64,000 nucleotides of DNA from CAYUVH01 sp964448135 (GCA_964448135.1 CAYUVH010000017.1:10284-74283), one strand, 5' to 3'; positions 45,601-53,390 are shown, counted from the stretch's first letter. The notes: generated by a model not told the origin, from the sequence alone. Program-made: numbers and translations.

Positions 45601-45760
45601 CGGGTCCGAGACCCAAAGGCCGCTGGCGATTGTGATCATCGGCGGCCTGGTGTCTGCCACGCTCCTGACTCTGCTGGTGCTGCCCTCGCTGTATCTCGTC
45701 GTCGAACGTCGCGCCCACAGCCGCCAACCAGACATTGAATCCCGCCCCGCGCAGGTTTAG
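42662..45760 (+). CDS. czcA: Heavy-metal RND efflux pump (CzcA type)
   Basis: 1032 residues, 12 membrane helices and two large periplasmic loops. Helix 4 carries DFGIIVDGAVIVVEN with D393, D399 and E406; the same D-x5-D-x6-E spacing marks the HME-RND group that exports divalent ions such as Co, Zn and Cd. The cupric/silver Met triad was not searched for in detail. Start at 42662 overlaps the MFP stop. It works with the two upstream products as a three-part pump driven by protons. Confidence 0.92.
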   Translation: MIQRIVKFALHQPLFVVMMLVLFIGGGLVAFHNLPIEAFPDVSDIQVNVITLYPGRAPEEVEKQVTMSLETVLNGLPHMVRMFSHTQFGLSFIMLTFDDKTTDAQARQQTLERLATADLPQGVQPQLAPLSTAIGEIYRYTLTGGGYDTRELRTLEDWVVERNLRAVPGIADVVPYGGRIKTYEVNPNLPRMRYYGITLQQLSTVLARGNANVGGSKVTQGSQQYLIRGVGLLRSPDEIQKIVITARNGTPILVRDIAEVTVGNVPVEGITAQDDDDDVVSGIVVMRKGENPSLVLEGLKERIHLLNNSLLPKGVKITPFYDRTWLIETTLHTVFRNLAEGAFLVTFVLLLFLGNIRAAAIVAFIIPLSLLATFIGLTWRGIPANLLSLGAMDFGIIVDGAVIVVENVFRRLGEIKEGGDRLKFRTVIEQATVEVGRPTFFSMLIIIAAHIPIFTLQRHEGRIFAPMAWTVTSALVGSLIFSLTLVPLLCYFLLRKNIPHGENVFVRAIKRPYVVSLKLALAHPRFVIVAAVGVFVGSLFLGTRLGTEFLPELNEGTIWVNANLPAGLSVEEARGLCRKIRGILRQTPEVRSVISKAGRPEDGTDPKPINMAEIFVDLKPQSAWGRGRTKAKIIEEMDHNLDAIPGVETSFSQPIRDNVLESISQIDGQVVIKVFGDDSTALRRKAHEMLAAISDVPGVQTAAIDRAGEVPQSIIEIDRDRAARYGLNIGDIEDVIETGLAGKAATELWEGEKHFSVVVRLPETQRSLSNLKKVLVDTPDGLHIPLDQVASFRESAGSMNISRENGTRLSAISVFIKGRDMGSVVADMQSRIAKISLPQGWFVTWSGELENQQRAMKRLGFIIPISTFLIFVLLFDAFKSVKSALLILVNVPLGLIGGILALLLTGIPLSVSAAIGFIALFGQAVLNGVVMVSYFNQLQDEGHTPYEAVLQGATVRLRTVLMTALLAMLGLLPMALSHGIGSETQRPLAIVIIGGLVSATLLTLLVLPSLYLVVERRAHSRQPDIESRPAQV

Positions 45761-45769
45761 TGTGCTTGC

Positions 45770-46519
45770 GTGATCTTCACCCGGTTCGCCATTTCATTTG
45801 CCTTCGTCGTTTTCACGCTTTCATCGTTCGGTGCCGAGCCGGTTGCTTCGTCGAATACCAACGCCTACGAGTTTCGCGCGCAGCATGATCCCGATGGCAT
45901 CGGCAAGTTTTACCTGGGCCGCGAAATCGCGCATGTCGCGGGGGGGCACGAAAACGCGGAGTGGCTCGAACGTCCCGGACGCGAAAAGGAGGAAGGCACG
46001 GATCTGCTCCTGCCGGCGTTAAAAATCAAAGCCGGCGACGCGGTGGCTGATGTGGGCGCGGGCACGGGCTATTACACGCGCCGGCTCGCGAAAGAGGTGG
46101 GACCGAAGGGCACCGTGTATGCGCAGGACATCCAGCAGGACGTGCTCGATATGCTGACCAACGCGATGGCGAGTGCGAATGTTCAAAATGTCAAAGCGAT
46201 CCTGGGCACCACGAAAGATCCGAAGCTCCCGAAGGAATCACTCGATCTGGCATTGCTCGTGGATGCGTATCACGAATTCGATTTTCCGAGGGAGATGGCC
46301 GAAGGCCTTTGCCGTGCGCTCAAGCCGGGCGGAAGGCTGGTGTTCGTCGAGTTCCGGGCCGAGGATCCGAATGTGCCCATCAAACCCGTGCACAAGATGA
46401 GCGAAGCGCAGGTGAAGAAGGAGATGGGCGTTCAGCCGTTGAAATGGGTCGAGACAATCGAGGTCCTGCCCTGGCAGCACGTTATTATTTTTCAGAAAAC
46501 CAAACCTATTTCGCCGTGA
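45770..46519 (+). CDS. Putative exported class I SAM-dependent methyltransferase
   Basis: 249 residues. Starts at a GTG, 9 bases after the pump gene. An N-terminal hydrophobic stretch ending SSFGAEP looks like a signal peptide, yet the rest is a normal methyltransferase fold: motif I VADVGAGTGYYTRRLA (about 93-108), VYAQDIQQDVLD, LALLVDAYHEFDFP and LKPGGRLVFVEFRAED. SAM is not known in the periplasm, so either the leader is a membrane anchor or the cofactor differs. Position suggests a link to metal or metalloid handling. Overlaps the convergent GT9 gene by 14 bases. Confidence 0.78.
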   Translation: MIFTRFAISFAFVVFTLSSFGAEPVASSNTNAYEFRAQHDPDGIGKFYLGREIAHVAGGHENAEWLERPGREKEEGTDLLLPALKIKAGDAVADVGAGTGYYTRRLAKEVGPKGTVYAQDIQQDVLDMLTNAMASANVQNVKAILGTTKDPKLPKESLDLALLVDAYHEFDFPREMAEGLCRALKPGGRLVFVEFRAEDPNVPIKPVHKMSEAQVKKEMGVQPLKWVETIEVLPWQHVIIFQKTKPISP

Positions 46520-47504
46520 GCGCCGGCTTCACACCGATCTTGGTCAAAAACTTCTTCAACCGCAGCCAGGCTTCTTCCTCGGTCGTCCTCGTCATGCAGA
46601 CCGGGTCGGCGAAGCGGCAATAGTCCGAACAGGGTTTGTAAGGGCACGCTTTGCCTTCGATCCATTCCGAAGCCGGGTGCAGTGGCGCAAACCATTCGGG
46701 CACCTGCGGGCCAAAGATCGTGAACGTGGGCACGCCGCAAAACGCCGCGAGATGGCCGGGGCCGGAGTCGTTGCCGACGAATGCGCTGGAGCGATCGGCC
46801 AGTTCCATGAATTGGGTTACCGAGCGCGGTGTGGCCAGCGCGGTCTCTCCCACATCGGCCCACCATTCGTGTTGGTCCGGATCGCACGCCACCTGCACGC
46901 GATAACCTTCCTTGCGCAATTGCGCGATGATCGTGCGATAGCGTTCGAGTGGCCAGACGCGCACGGCCTGTCCGGCACCGGTATGCACCAGCACTTCGCC
47001 TTCCGGCCGGGGCGCGGGCATGGCGAGCTTTTCGCGCGGCGGCAAATCGACGTCCAGCGCCTGGGCTACCACGCGCCAATGATCGTAGCGATGCGCCAGC
47101 GGTTCGGGCCGGCCGAGCGGACGGGCCATGACAACTTTGCTGCCCAGCCGCGGAAATCCCATCATCTTGCGGGTTCGCGACATGCGAATCAAAAAGTGGT
47201 CGCGCGGATCCCAGCGGGCCGAGATGCCTACATCGAAACGCTCCGCCATCAGCGCGCGCCACAGCCGGAACATTTCCAGCCACGGCCACCCCAGCAGTTG
47301 GTATTTTCTTTGAAAGGCGGTCCACGGCGCGACGAAGGGCATCACGCGCACGTCCGGCCAGAAGCGGGGTTGCAGGTCCTTCGCGTAGGGTTTGGCCAGC
47401 AGGGTGACGTCGTACTTCCGGCTCGCGGCCTGCAGGAAGGGCGTGGCGATTACGAGGTCGCCGAGACCCCATAACTCAACCACCAGAAGTTTGGGCTTCA
47501 CCAC
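46506..47504 (-). CDS. Glycosyltransferase family 9 protein (heptosyltransferase-like)
   Basis: 332 residues from a GTG. The N-terminal Rossmann fold begins LLVVELWGLGDLVIATPFLQAASRKY, the family's 'G(I/L)GD' loop, and the C-terminal half has VLVHTGAGQAVRVWPLERY and FVGNDSGPGHLAAFCGVPTFTIFGP, the nucleotide-sugar site. GT9 enzymes add heptose to the LPS inner core. A Cys cluster near the C-terminus (KACPYKPCSDYCRFADPVC) is unusual and could bind a metal or form disulfides. Lies 12 bases after the zinc-ribbon gene in the same operon. Confidence 0.85.
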   Translation of the reverse strand: MVKPKLLVVELWGLGDLVIATPFLQAASRKYDVTLLAKPYAKDLQPRFWPDVRVMPFVAPWTAFQRKYQLLGWPWLEMFRLWRALMAERFDVGISARWDPRDHFLIRMSRTRKMMGFPRLGSKVVMARPLGRPEPLAHRYDHWRVVAQALDVDLPPREKLAMPAPRPEGEVLVHTGAGQAVRVWPLERYRTIIAQLRKEGYRVQVACDPDQHEWWADVGETALATPRSVTQFMELADRSSAFVGNDSGPGHLAAFCGVPTFTIFGPQVPEWFAPLHPASEWIEGKACPYKPCSDYCRFADPVCMTRTTEEEAWLRLKKFLTKIGVKPALTAK

Positions 47505-47516
47505 GGGCGGCGGGGC

Positions 47517-47819
47517 CTAGTCACCGAGCAGCTTTTTGAGCGCCGCCCGCGCCTGGTCTTCCCGCGCGACGCCCTTGCCGGGCGGCGACCATTCGCGGCG
47601 GACCATGTCGAAATACTCGCAGTAATTCGCCATGTGCTTTTCGCCGACGAGGTCCGCGCGGCGTTCCTTGCATTGCTCGGCGATGCGCGGGTCGTAATGA
47701 ACGCAGTTGAGGCAGACCTTCAGGTCCGAGCCGCACTGCGGGCAGCACTCCAGCCGCCCGGGGCTGCCCGAGAGCTTGTATTCCGTTCCGCATTTCCAGC
47801 AATTCCGGCTGATCGCCAT
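47517..47819 (-). CDS. Small zinc-ribbon protein
   Basis: 100 residues. Two CxxC pairs, CWKCG and CPQCG (zinc ribbon), followed by a conserved-looking CLNCVHYDPRIAEQCKERRADLV and NYCEYFDMVRREW. Cytosolic; no enzyme motif. It is probably co-transcribed with the GT9 gene downstream. Related short proteins are annotated as hypothetical in many bacteria; function unknown. Confidence 0.75.
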   Translation of the reverse strand: MAISRNCWKCGTEYKLSGSPGRLECCPQCGSDLKVCLNCVHYDPRIAEQCKERRADLVGEKHMANYCEYFDMVRREWSPPGKGVAREDQARAALKKLLGD

Positions 47820-47887
47820 GACGGGGATTGTATGCCGTGAGCTTTGGGGTTCAAGCCCGGCGGAGAGACGCTGTCGGGGAGGGGCGG

Positions 47888-48037
47888 ATTAGGATTAAGA
47901 TTACGATTAGGATCAAGAGTGGGGGGGCATACCCCTTGAAAACCCGGTAACACGGTAACAAACCGCATAAACATTGGCTGAAAGTGATGTGAACCCGGTA
48001 ACAAACCCGGTAACAACCTGGTAACAGCCCGGTTACA
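47888..48037 (+). repeat. Iteron-like CGGTTACA repeat element, copy 3
   Basis: ATTAGG/ATTAAG-type tract (47888-47912), GGGGCATACCCC, CGGTAACA units, the core AACCGCATAAACATTGG (47961-47977), then GGTAACA/CGGTTACA units to 48037. The flanking blocks and core match copies 1 and 2; here the units have mostly drifted to CGGTAACA. No gene is seen in 47820-48149. Confidence 0.72.
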
Positions 48038-48149
48038 ACGGACGTGCGACGAGCTGGATGGCAGGGCAGCATTGCATCGTGGGGCTTGAAATCTGCGAGT
48101 CATGAAGGATTATTTACCGAACAACAATCGCGGAATCTGATCCGGAACC

Positions 48150-48224
48150 ATGAAGATCTGCACCTATTGCGGTCGCGAAAACGAAGACCCGGTGGCCCAG
48201 TGCCGGCCTGGATTCACTTGCTGA
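48150..48224 (+). CDS. Truncated zinc-ribbon mini-ORF coupled to the next gene
   Basis: 24 codons from an ATG at 48150 to a TGA whose last base is the A of the next gene's ATG (TGATG). The product has C-T-Y-C-G and two further Cys, like the first 20 residues of small zinc-ribbon proteins. It may be the remnant of such a gene, or a short leader that sets translation of the NTF2-like gene. Confidence 0.4.
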   Translation: MKICTYCGRENEDPVAQCRPGFTC

Positions 48225-48619
48225 TGAACGACGAAGCAGACAAACAAAAAATCCGCGAAGTCATCGAAACCTGGCTGTGCGCCTCGAAGGTGGGCGACAC
48301 GGATACTGTCCTCAGCCTCATGGCGGAGGAAGTGGTGTTTCTGCTGCCGGGCCAGCCGCCTATGCGCGGGCGGGCGGCGTTTGCGGCAGCGTCGCGTTCG
48401 ATGGCGGGGAAGTTTCGCGTTGAGGGACGGCCCGACATCCAGGAAATACAAATCGCCGGGGATTTCGCGTTTTGTTGGAATTACCTTTCGATTACGGTGA
48501 CGGCGCTGCCGGATGGTCACGTCACCGAGCGCGCGGGAAATATTCTGTCGGTGTTTCGGCGCGAGCCAGATGGGCGCTGGGTGCTTTATCGGGATGCGAA
48601 CTTGCTGGCGGCGGCTTGA
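48224..48619 (+). CDS. NTF2-like (SgcJ/DUF4440-type) protein
   Basis: 131 residues. The pattern (IREVIETWLCASKVGDTDTVLSLMAEEVVFLLPGQPPMRGRAAFAAA ... GRWVLYRDANLL) is that of the cone-shaped NTF2 fold used by small enzymes and binding proteins such as SnoaL and ketosteroid isomerase relatives. Cytosolic. The ATG at 48224 was chosen because the longer frame lacks family similarity and this ATG overlaps the stop of a short ORF. Role unknown. Confidence 0.78.
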   Translation: MNDEADKQKIREVIETWLCASKVGDTDTVLSLMAEEVVFLLPGQPPMRGRAAFAAASRSMAGKFRVEGRPDIQEIQIAGDFAFCWNYLSITVTALPDGHVTERAGNILSVFRREPDGRWVLYRDANLLAAA

Positions 48620-48643
48620 GCATCGGAAGAATTGAACAAGAGA

Positions 48644-48685
48644 AAACGGAGAGAACAGAGATTTTGTTCTCCGTTCTCTCCGTTT
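48644..48685. terminator. Stem-loop between NTF2-like and dehydrogenase genes
   Basis: A perfect 13-bp stem, 48644-48656 (AAACGGAGAGAAC) with 48673-48685, around a 16-base loop that itself has pairing potential (GAACA/TGTTC). No long U-run follows. A probable terminator or mRNA end point. Confidence 0.5.
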
Positions 48686-48714
48686 CCTCCTGTTAAATCA
48701 CGTCCTCGTCTTTT

Positions 48715-49665
48715 GTGAAACTTGTTATTCTCGACGGTTACACGCTCAATCCGGTCGACCTGAACTGGGACGTGCTCCGCGCGTTGGGGAAGTGCGAGAT
48801 TCATGATCGCACCGCGCCCGGGGATGTGCCGGCGCGGTCGCGGGAGGCGGAATTTCTGTTTACGAACAAGGTCGTGTTGAGCCGCGAGCTCATCTTCGCG
48901 GCGAAAAAGTTGCGCTACATCGGCGTGCTGGCCACCGGGACAAATGTGGTGGACCTCGCGGCTGCCCGGGAGCGTGGGATTCCCGTGACCAATATTCCCG
49001 GTTACGGAACTCGTTCAGTTGCACAGACGACCTTTGCGCTGCTCCTGGAACTCACCCAGCACGCCGGGCATCACGCGCGCACGGTGAGGGAAGGGCGGTG
49101 GAGCAAGAGTGCGGATTGGTGTTATTGGGATCATCCACTGATCGAACTCGATGGGCTGACCATGGGGATCGTTGGGTTTGGTCGGATCGGTCGGGCGGTG
49201 GCGGAATTGGCGGTCGCGTTTGGGATGAAGGTGTTCGCGTATTCGCCTTCGGCGAAGGCGGCCGCGCCGGGGGTGAATTTTGTGAAACTGGAAACGATTT
49301 TTCGCCAGAGTGACGTGGTGAGTTTGCATTGTCCGTTGACGCCGGAGAACAAGGGACTGATCAATGCGGAGCGGCTGGGTTGGATGAAGCCCACGGCTTT
49401 TCTGCTGAATACGAGCCGGGGGTTGTTGGTTGATGAGGGGGCGTTGGCGGCCGCGCTGAATTCGGGTCGGTTGGCGGGGGCGGGATTGGATGTTTTGTCG
49501 AGCGAGCCGCCGCCGGAAAACAATCCATTGCTAACGGCGAAGAATTGCTTGATCACGCCGCACCTGGCGTGGGCCACGCGGGCGGCCCGGGCGAGGTTGA
49601 TGGAGATTGCGGTGGAGAATGTAAGGGCGTTTTTGCGGGGGCAGCCGCAGAATGTAGTCAACTAA
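48715..49665 (+). CDS. D-2-hydroxyacid dehydrogenase
   Basis: 316 residues from a GTG. NAD-binding GFGRIG (GIVGFGRIGRAVAEL, about 150-165) and the catalytic set Arg (NTSRGLLVDEGALA), Glu (LSSEPP) and His (LITPHLAWA) of the family that includes glycerate and lactate dehydrogenases. Cytosolic. The closest named relatives are hydroxypyruvate/glycerate-type, but substrate cannot be set from motifs. Followed by a long inverted repeat. Confidence 0.88.
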   Translation: MKLVILDGYTLNPVDLNWDVLRALGKCEIHDRTAPGDVPARSREAEFLFTNKVVLSRELIFAAKKLRYIGVLATGTNVVDLAAARERGIPVTNIPGYGTRSVAQTTFALLLELTQHAGHHARTVREGRWSKSADWCYWDHPLIELDGLTMGIVGFGRIGRAVAELAVAFGMKVFAYSPSAKAAAPGVNFVKLETIFRQSDVVSLHCPLTPENKGLINAERLGWMKPTAFLLNTSRGLLVDEGALAAALNSGRLAGAGLDVLSSEPPPENNPLLTAKNCLITPHLAWATRAARARLMEIAVENVRAFLRGQPQNVVN

Positions 49666-49673
49666 GCGCGGCT

Positions 49674-49752
49674 TTTTCTTTGTTTTTCCCCGGCGAGGCT
49701 GGGCTTGTCGGCGAGGTTGGCCGTTTGTCTCGCCGGGGAAAAACAAAGAAAA
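49674..49752. repeat. Perfect 24-bp inverted repeat after the dehydrogenase gene
   Basis: Arms 49674-49697 and 49729-49752 are perfect complements (core TTTTCTTTGTTTTTCCCCGG) around a 31-base spacer that itself contains a near-duplicate GGCGAGGCTG / GGCGAGGTTG. It starts 9 bases after the stop codon, like the 27-bp repeat at 8285-8345. It may be a bidirectional terminator or an inserted palindromic unit. Confidence 0.7.
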
Positions 49753-49935
49753 GGAGGAGGAAGGTAGGGGCTCGCCATCTACAAATATGTCACCCCTGCC
49801 GGGGTTAAGACGAAGGCGCCGATTCGCAGGGCCTGCTTAGGATTATTTTTATCTGCTGGTCCCCGACATTTCCCGGTGTTCAAACTTCTCTTTGCAGGCT
49901 GGCATTTTGGCGGTTTTGAGGCATCTTTCACGGCC

Positions 49936-50826
49936 ATGCAACTCGTGCGCGATATTTATGCGGCCAAGTCGGCGGCCCGGAAGCCCGTGATTTCCTTCGA
50001 GTTCTTCCCACCGAAGACCGACGAAGGCGACCGCAACCTGCTCGAAAAGACCCTGCCCGCGTTGCTGCAAACGAAGCCCGACTACTGCTCGGTCACGTAC
50101 GGCGCCGGCGGCAGCACGCGCGACAAGACGCTGATGATCGTGGACCGCATCCAGCGCGACCATAAACTCCCCGCCGTCGCGCACCTCACCTGCGTGAACG
50201 CCACGCGCGAGGAAATCGGCGCGCTGCTGAAGCAGATTCGCGGACTGGGCGTACGAAATGTCCTCGCGCTACGCGGCGATCCGCCGGGTGGCGGCGAGTT
50301 CAAGGTCACGCCGGGCGGCTTCGAATTCTCGAACCAGCTCGTGAAATTCATCCGCGAGCAAAGCGATCTGGGCATTGGCGTCGCCGGTTTTCCCGAGGGG
50401 CACATCGCGTGCAAGGCCGGCAAGCAGGTGGACTGGGGCTTCCTGAAGGAAAAGATCAGCGCGGGCGCGGATTTTGTCCTGACGCAGTTGTTTTTCGACA
50501 ATGCCGACTTCTTCGAATTTCGCGATCATTTGACCAAGAAGCTGGGCGTGAATATTCCAATCGTGCCGGGCATCGTGTCCATCCTGAGCGGCTCGCAGAT
50601 CAAGCGCTTCACCGCGATGTGCGGATCGCGGATTCCGGCGTCGCTTGAGGCCAGGCTCAACGAACTCGGCGACAACGACGAAGCCACCGCGAAGTTCGGC
50701 ATCGAATACGCGACGAAGCAGTGCGAGGAGCTTTTACGCGCCGGCGTACCGGGGTTGCATTTCTACACGCTGAACAAAGCGCCGGCGACGGTGCAGATTT
50801 TGAAAAATCTCCGGCTGGCTGCTTGA
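49936..50826 (+). CDS. metF: Methylenetetrahydrofolate reductase
   Basis: 296 residues forming the MetF TIM barrel: VISFEFFPPKTDEGDRNL (catalytic Glu region), YCSVTYGAGGSTRDKTL, NVLALRGDPP, GVAGFPEGH and FVLTQLFFDN. It reduces 5,10-methylene-THF to 5-methyl-THF for methionine synthesis, with FAD. The ATG at 49936 gives the normal length; the open frame begins 20 codons earlier. Confidence 0.95.
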   Translation: MQLVRDIYAAKSAARKPVISFEFFPPKTDEGDRNLLEKTLPALLQTKPDYCSVTYGAGGSTRDKTLMIVDRIQRDHKLPAVAHLTCVNATREEIGALLKQIRGLGVRNVLALRGDPPGGGEFKVTPGGFEFSNQLVKFIREQSDLGIGVAGFPEGHIACKAGKQVDWGFLKEKISAGADFVLTQLFFDNADFFEFRDHLTKKLGVNIPIVPGIVSILSGSQIKRFTAMCGSRIPASLEARLNELGDNDEATAKFGIEYATKQCEELLRAGVPGLHFYTLNKAPATVQILKNLRLAA

Positions 50827-50827
50827 A

Positions 50828-51577
50828 TCAAAGCTGTCCCGGCTTTTTGACCTTCTGCGTTCCGACGTGGTTGTCGAAATACAGATAGTTCCGCGTGGCG
50901 CCATGCACGGCGGTATCAGGCAATTGGGTGTACCACACCATGTAGTCGCGGTTGATGCCGACCTTGTCCACGTCCACGACTGAATAAACCTCGGCGGGCG
51001 AGGCTTCGGCGGCGACCCGGGACATGCGGGCGGGCAATGACAGGGCAGTCTCCATGATACCCGGCGGGTAGCCGAAGGGATTGAACGAGAGCCGGGGATT
51101 GCCGGCGTCGTCCACGAAGAAATTGGTGCTGATGAGGCCGTAACAGATGCGACCGGAGAAATTGGTGTCGTTGTTGATGTAACCGCGCGAGCCGGGGCAG
51201 AAGAACACCGCCGCCTGTCGCAGCTGGGCGTCCGGCTTGGGATAGGACAAATGCTCCGCAAGGTAGTAGGCCAGTTGATAACGATAGCGGTGGGGTGTGG
51301 GCTCTTCCTGGTAATCGGTCCGCAAGCCCGTATAAAGCCCGTAACCGGTACCTTCGCCGGGAGGCAGCAGATCGTTGTTATCGTCCACCCACATCCGCAT
51401 GGCGGTGCCGATCTGATGGAGGTTGGAAATGCAGGCTGTCTGTTGCGCCTTGCGCTTGGCGCGGGATAGCGCCGGCAGCAATAACGCCGCGAGGATCGCG
51501 ATGATGGCCATGACCACCAGCAATTCGATCAAAGTGAAGGCTCCCCGCCCCCTGTGATGCGAATTGGTCCGCCTCAT
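50828..51577 (-). CDS. Prepilin-type protein with DUF1559-like/H-X9-DG-type globular domain
   Basis: 249 residues. Leader MRRTNSHHRGRGAFTLIELLVVMAIIAILAALLLPALSRAKRKAQQTACISNLHQIG: prepilin site G/A-FTLIE and the long hydrophobic helix. This pattern with a Cys-containing ACISNLHQ segment is very frequent and multi-copy in Verrucomicrobiota and Planctomycetota. The rest is a secreted globular part. The ATG at 51577 with AAAGGA just before was chosen; the longer frame has a basic, unlikely N-terminus. Function of the family is uncertain (pseudopilus or surface protein). Confidence 0.85.
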   Translation of the reverse strand: MRRTNSHHRGRGAFTLIELLVVMAIIAILAALLLPALSRAKRKAQQTACISNLHQIGTAMRMWVDDNNDLLPPGEGTGYGLYTGLRTDYQEEPTPHRYRYQLAYYLAEHLSYPKPDAQLRQAAVFFCPGSRGYINNDTNFSGRICYGLISTNFFVDDAGNPRLSFNPFGYPPGIMETALSLPARMSRVAAEASPAEVYSVVDVDKVGINRDYMVWYTQLPDTAVHGATRNYLYFDNHVGTQKVKKPGQL

Positions 51578-51960
51578 TTCCTTTAATCCGGGATTTTCCG
51601 CTTGGTTTGTTGCCAGCAACCGGCGCAGTTCCTTTCGGTGATACTTTTCCAGTTTCGTGAGTTTGCAAAGTCTTTTTTCCACTACGCTTACGGCCTTTTC
51701 CCAACGAGAGTCACAACGCCTTGGCGCCGTCGGGCGTGGAATTTTTCTAGTCATCGGAATGTGGAAGTCACCTTGGCCCCGTTCCGGGGCGACATCAGCG
51801 GATTGATGGACCCATTATGCCGCCCCTGAATGGGGCTGCGAGATGTGGCTGCCGATGTTCACTACAATTATTTTAGGCCTGACGGTGTCGAGGTTGGTTG
51901 GTCTTCGCTCACCATTGTCCGGATTGAAAATCCTGCCTCCCCAGCTATTCTGCTTCCGGA
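51578..51960. other. Gap with small palindromes only
   Basis: No gene. Contains two GC palindromes, GCCCCGTTCCGGGGC (near 51777-51791) and GCCCCTGAATGGGGC (51822-51836), of the kind scattered through these genomes. The stretch from 51961 belongs to the next gene's probable N-terminus. Confidence 0.4.
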
Positions 51961-52059
51961 ATTACGAATACCCCTGCCACCAAAAAATCGTGGAAGCGCA
52001 GATTTCTCCGCGCGGGAATTCTGCTCGGGTGCCTGCTGCTGCCTTTTGTTGTATGGCGG

Positions 52060-53358
52060 GTGTGGCTGTGGCAGGACATTCAGTCGCGGCTGGCAGCCAT
52101 CCGGCAGGCGGGGCTGCCGACCAATGGAAAGGAGCTCAATGATTGGTATGCGGCGGTGCCGGATGCCCGGAATTCCGCGCTCGTCCTTACCCAGGCGTTC
52201 GCGAAAATTAAAATTTACCCCCAGGCCGATCCGCGCGCCAAGTTGGTCCAGGATTTCAAAATTCCTTCCGGCGGCCGGTCGCCTACTGCCGCACAATTGG
52301 AGCTGCTGCGTGACTTTGTTCAAACCAACTCTGCCGCGCTCACGATAGCAGAAGAAGCGCTGAAGCTTCCCGACTGTCGCTACCCCGTGGATTTCTCCTT
52401 CCTTGCGCAGACCCTGCTGCCGCACCTTGCCGATCTCGATATCCTGGCAAAGGCGTACGCTTTTCGGGCGATGTTGACGCTGGCGTCGCGGGAGCCGCAA
52501 TCCGCTGACGCGGACCTCGGGAGGATTTTGGCGTGCGCCCACACGCTGGAGCATGAGCCTTGCGCCATCTCACAGCTTGTGCGGCTGAAAATGTTCCGCC
52601 TCGCAGTGCGGGTGCTGGAGGCCCGTCTCTGTGCCGGCGATCTGAGTGAATCGGAAATTGCCACTTTCGCGGTCGAATTCAATCGCACCTCCGTGACCAA
52701 CAGTGTCGTGCGAACCTTGATCGGCGAACGCGCCATGTGGAGCGCGTGCTGGCGGTTGAACCGGGCGGAGGCCATGCGGCTGTTTCCTGCGCGAGCGGAT
52801 GAAGGAGGTGAGAACAAGAGCTCACCCCTCCCGGGCAAGGGCCCGCTCATTCTGAAACTCGCGGGTTATTATGACCTCGACCTTGGTCAGTTCCTGCTGA
52901 CCATGGGCACCAACATCACGCTGGCCAGCCATGGGCCGGCGGACCAGCTCCGTGCTGCCGCGTATTTCCGGCGCGTGGCTGAGGGCTCGGAGAAACGCAA
53001 CCGCGTGCTTTCCTCCAGCACGCTCTCGCTCTACTCCAGTTTTCTCGTGCGTGGAGTCGAAATGCAGGCGTGGCAACACCTGGTCACGACTGCCCTGGCC
53101 ATCGAGCGCTACCGCAACCGGCAGGGTCGACTGCCGGAGAAGCTGGAGGATCTGACGCCGGACTTCCTGGCCGAAGTCCCGGCGGATCCATTTTTGGAAT
53201 GGCGGCCGCTTCAATATGAGGCCAAAGGAAAGAGCTACGTGCTCTACAGTGTTGGCCGCGATCGCAACGACGACGGCGGGCTCGAGGAAGCGGACAAAAA
53301 AGAATCGGAGGACAAGAAAGGCTACGATCTGGTTTTTAAGGTGAATCGCCGGGAATAG
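52060..53358 (+). CDS. Unknown, probably membrane-anchored protein
   Basis: 432 residues from a GTG. The frame continues upstream without a stop to 51961 and there encodes TNTPATKKSWKRRFLRAG, then ILLGCLLLPFVVWRVW, a convincing cytoplasmic tail plus membrane helix. Only an ATT (51961) could start that version, so the true start is unclear: an unusual codon or a base change in an original ATG. The rest is helical (LTIAEEALKLPDCRYPVDF, FVTTALAIERYRNRQGRLPEKLEDLTPDFLAEVPADPF), with the C-terminal segment resembling that of pseudopilin-like secreted proteins in this phylum. Function unknown. Confidence 0.68.
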   Translation: MWLWQDIQSRLAAIRQAGLPTNGKELNDWYAAVPDARNSALVLTQAFAKIKIYPQADPRAKLVQDFKIPSGGRSPTAAQLELLRDFVQTNSAALTIAEEALKLPDCRYPVDFSFLAQTLLPHLADLDILAKAYAFRAMLTLASREPQSADADLGRILACAHTLEHEPCAISQLVRLKMFRLAVRVLEARLCAGDLSESEIATFAVEFNRTSVTNSVVRTLIGERAMWSACWRLNRAEAMRLFPARADEGGENKSSPLPGKGPLILKLAGYYDLDLGQFLLTMGTNITLASHGPADQLRAAAYFRRVAEGSEKRNRVLSSSTLSLYSSFLVRGVEMQAWQHLVTTALAIERYRNRQGRLPEKLEDLTPDFLAEVPADPFLEWRPLQYEAKGKSYVLYSVGRDRNDDGGLEEADKKESEDKKGYDLVFKVNRRE

Positions 53359-53390
53359 GGACGGGTGAGTGAGAGGCGGGAAAAAGTCAT

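Noticed and set aside
43763..45727. A 654-residue minus-strand ORF opposite the RND pump
   Set aside because: Rich in His/Gln/Arg as expected for a shadow of a membrane-protein gene; no motif.
49800..49935. SAM riboswitch before metF
   Set aside because: No conserved paired regions or kink-turn pattern could be found by eye.
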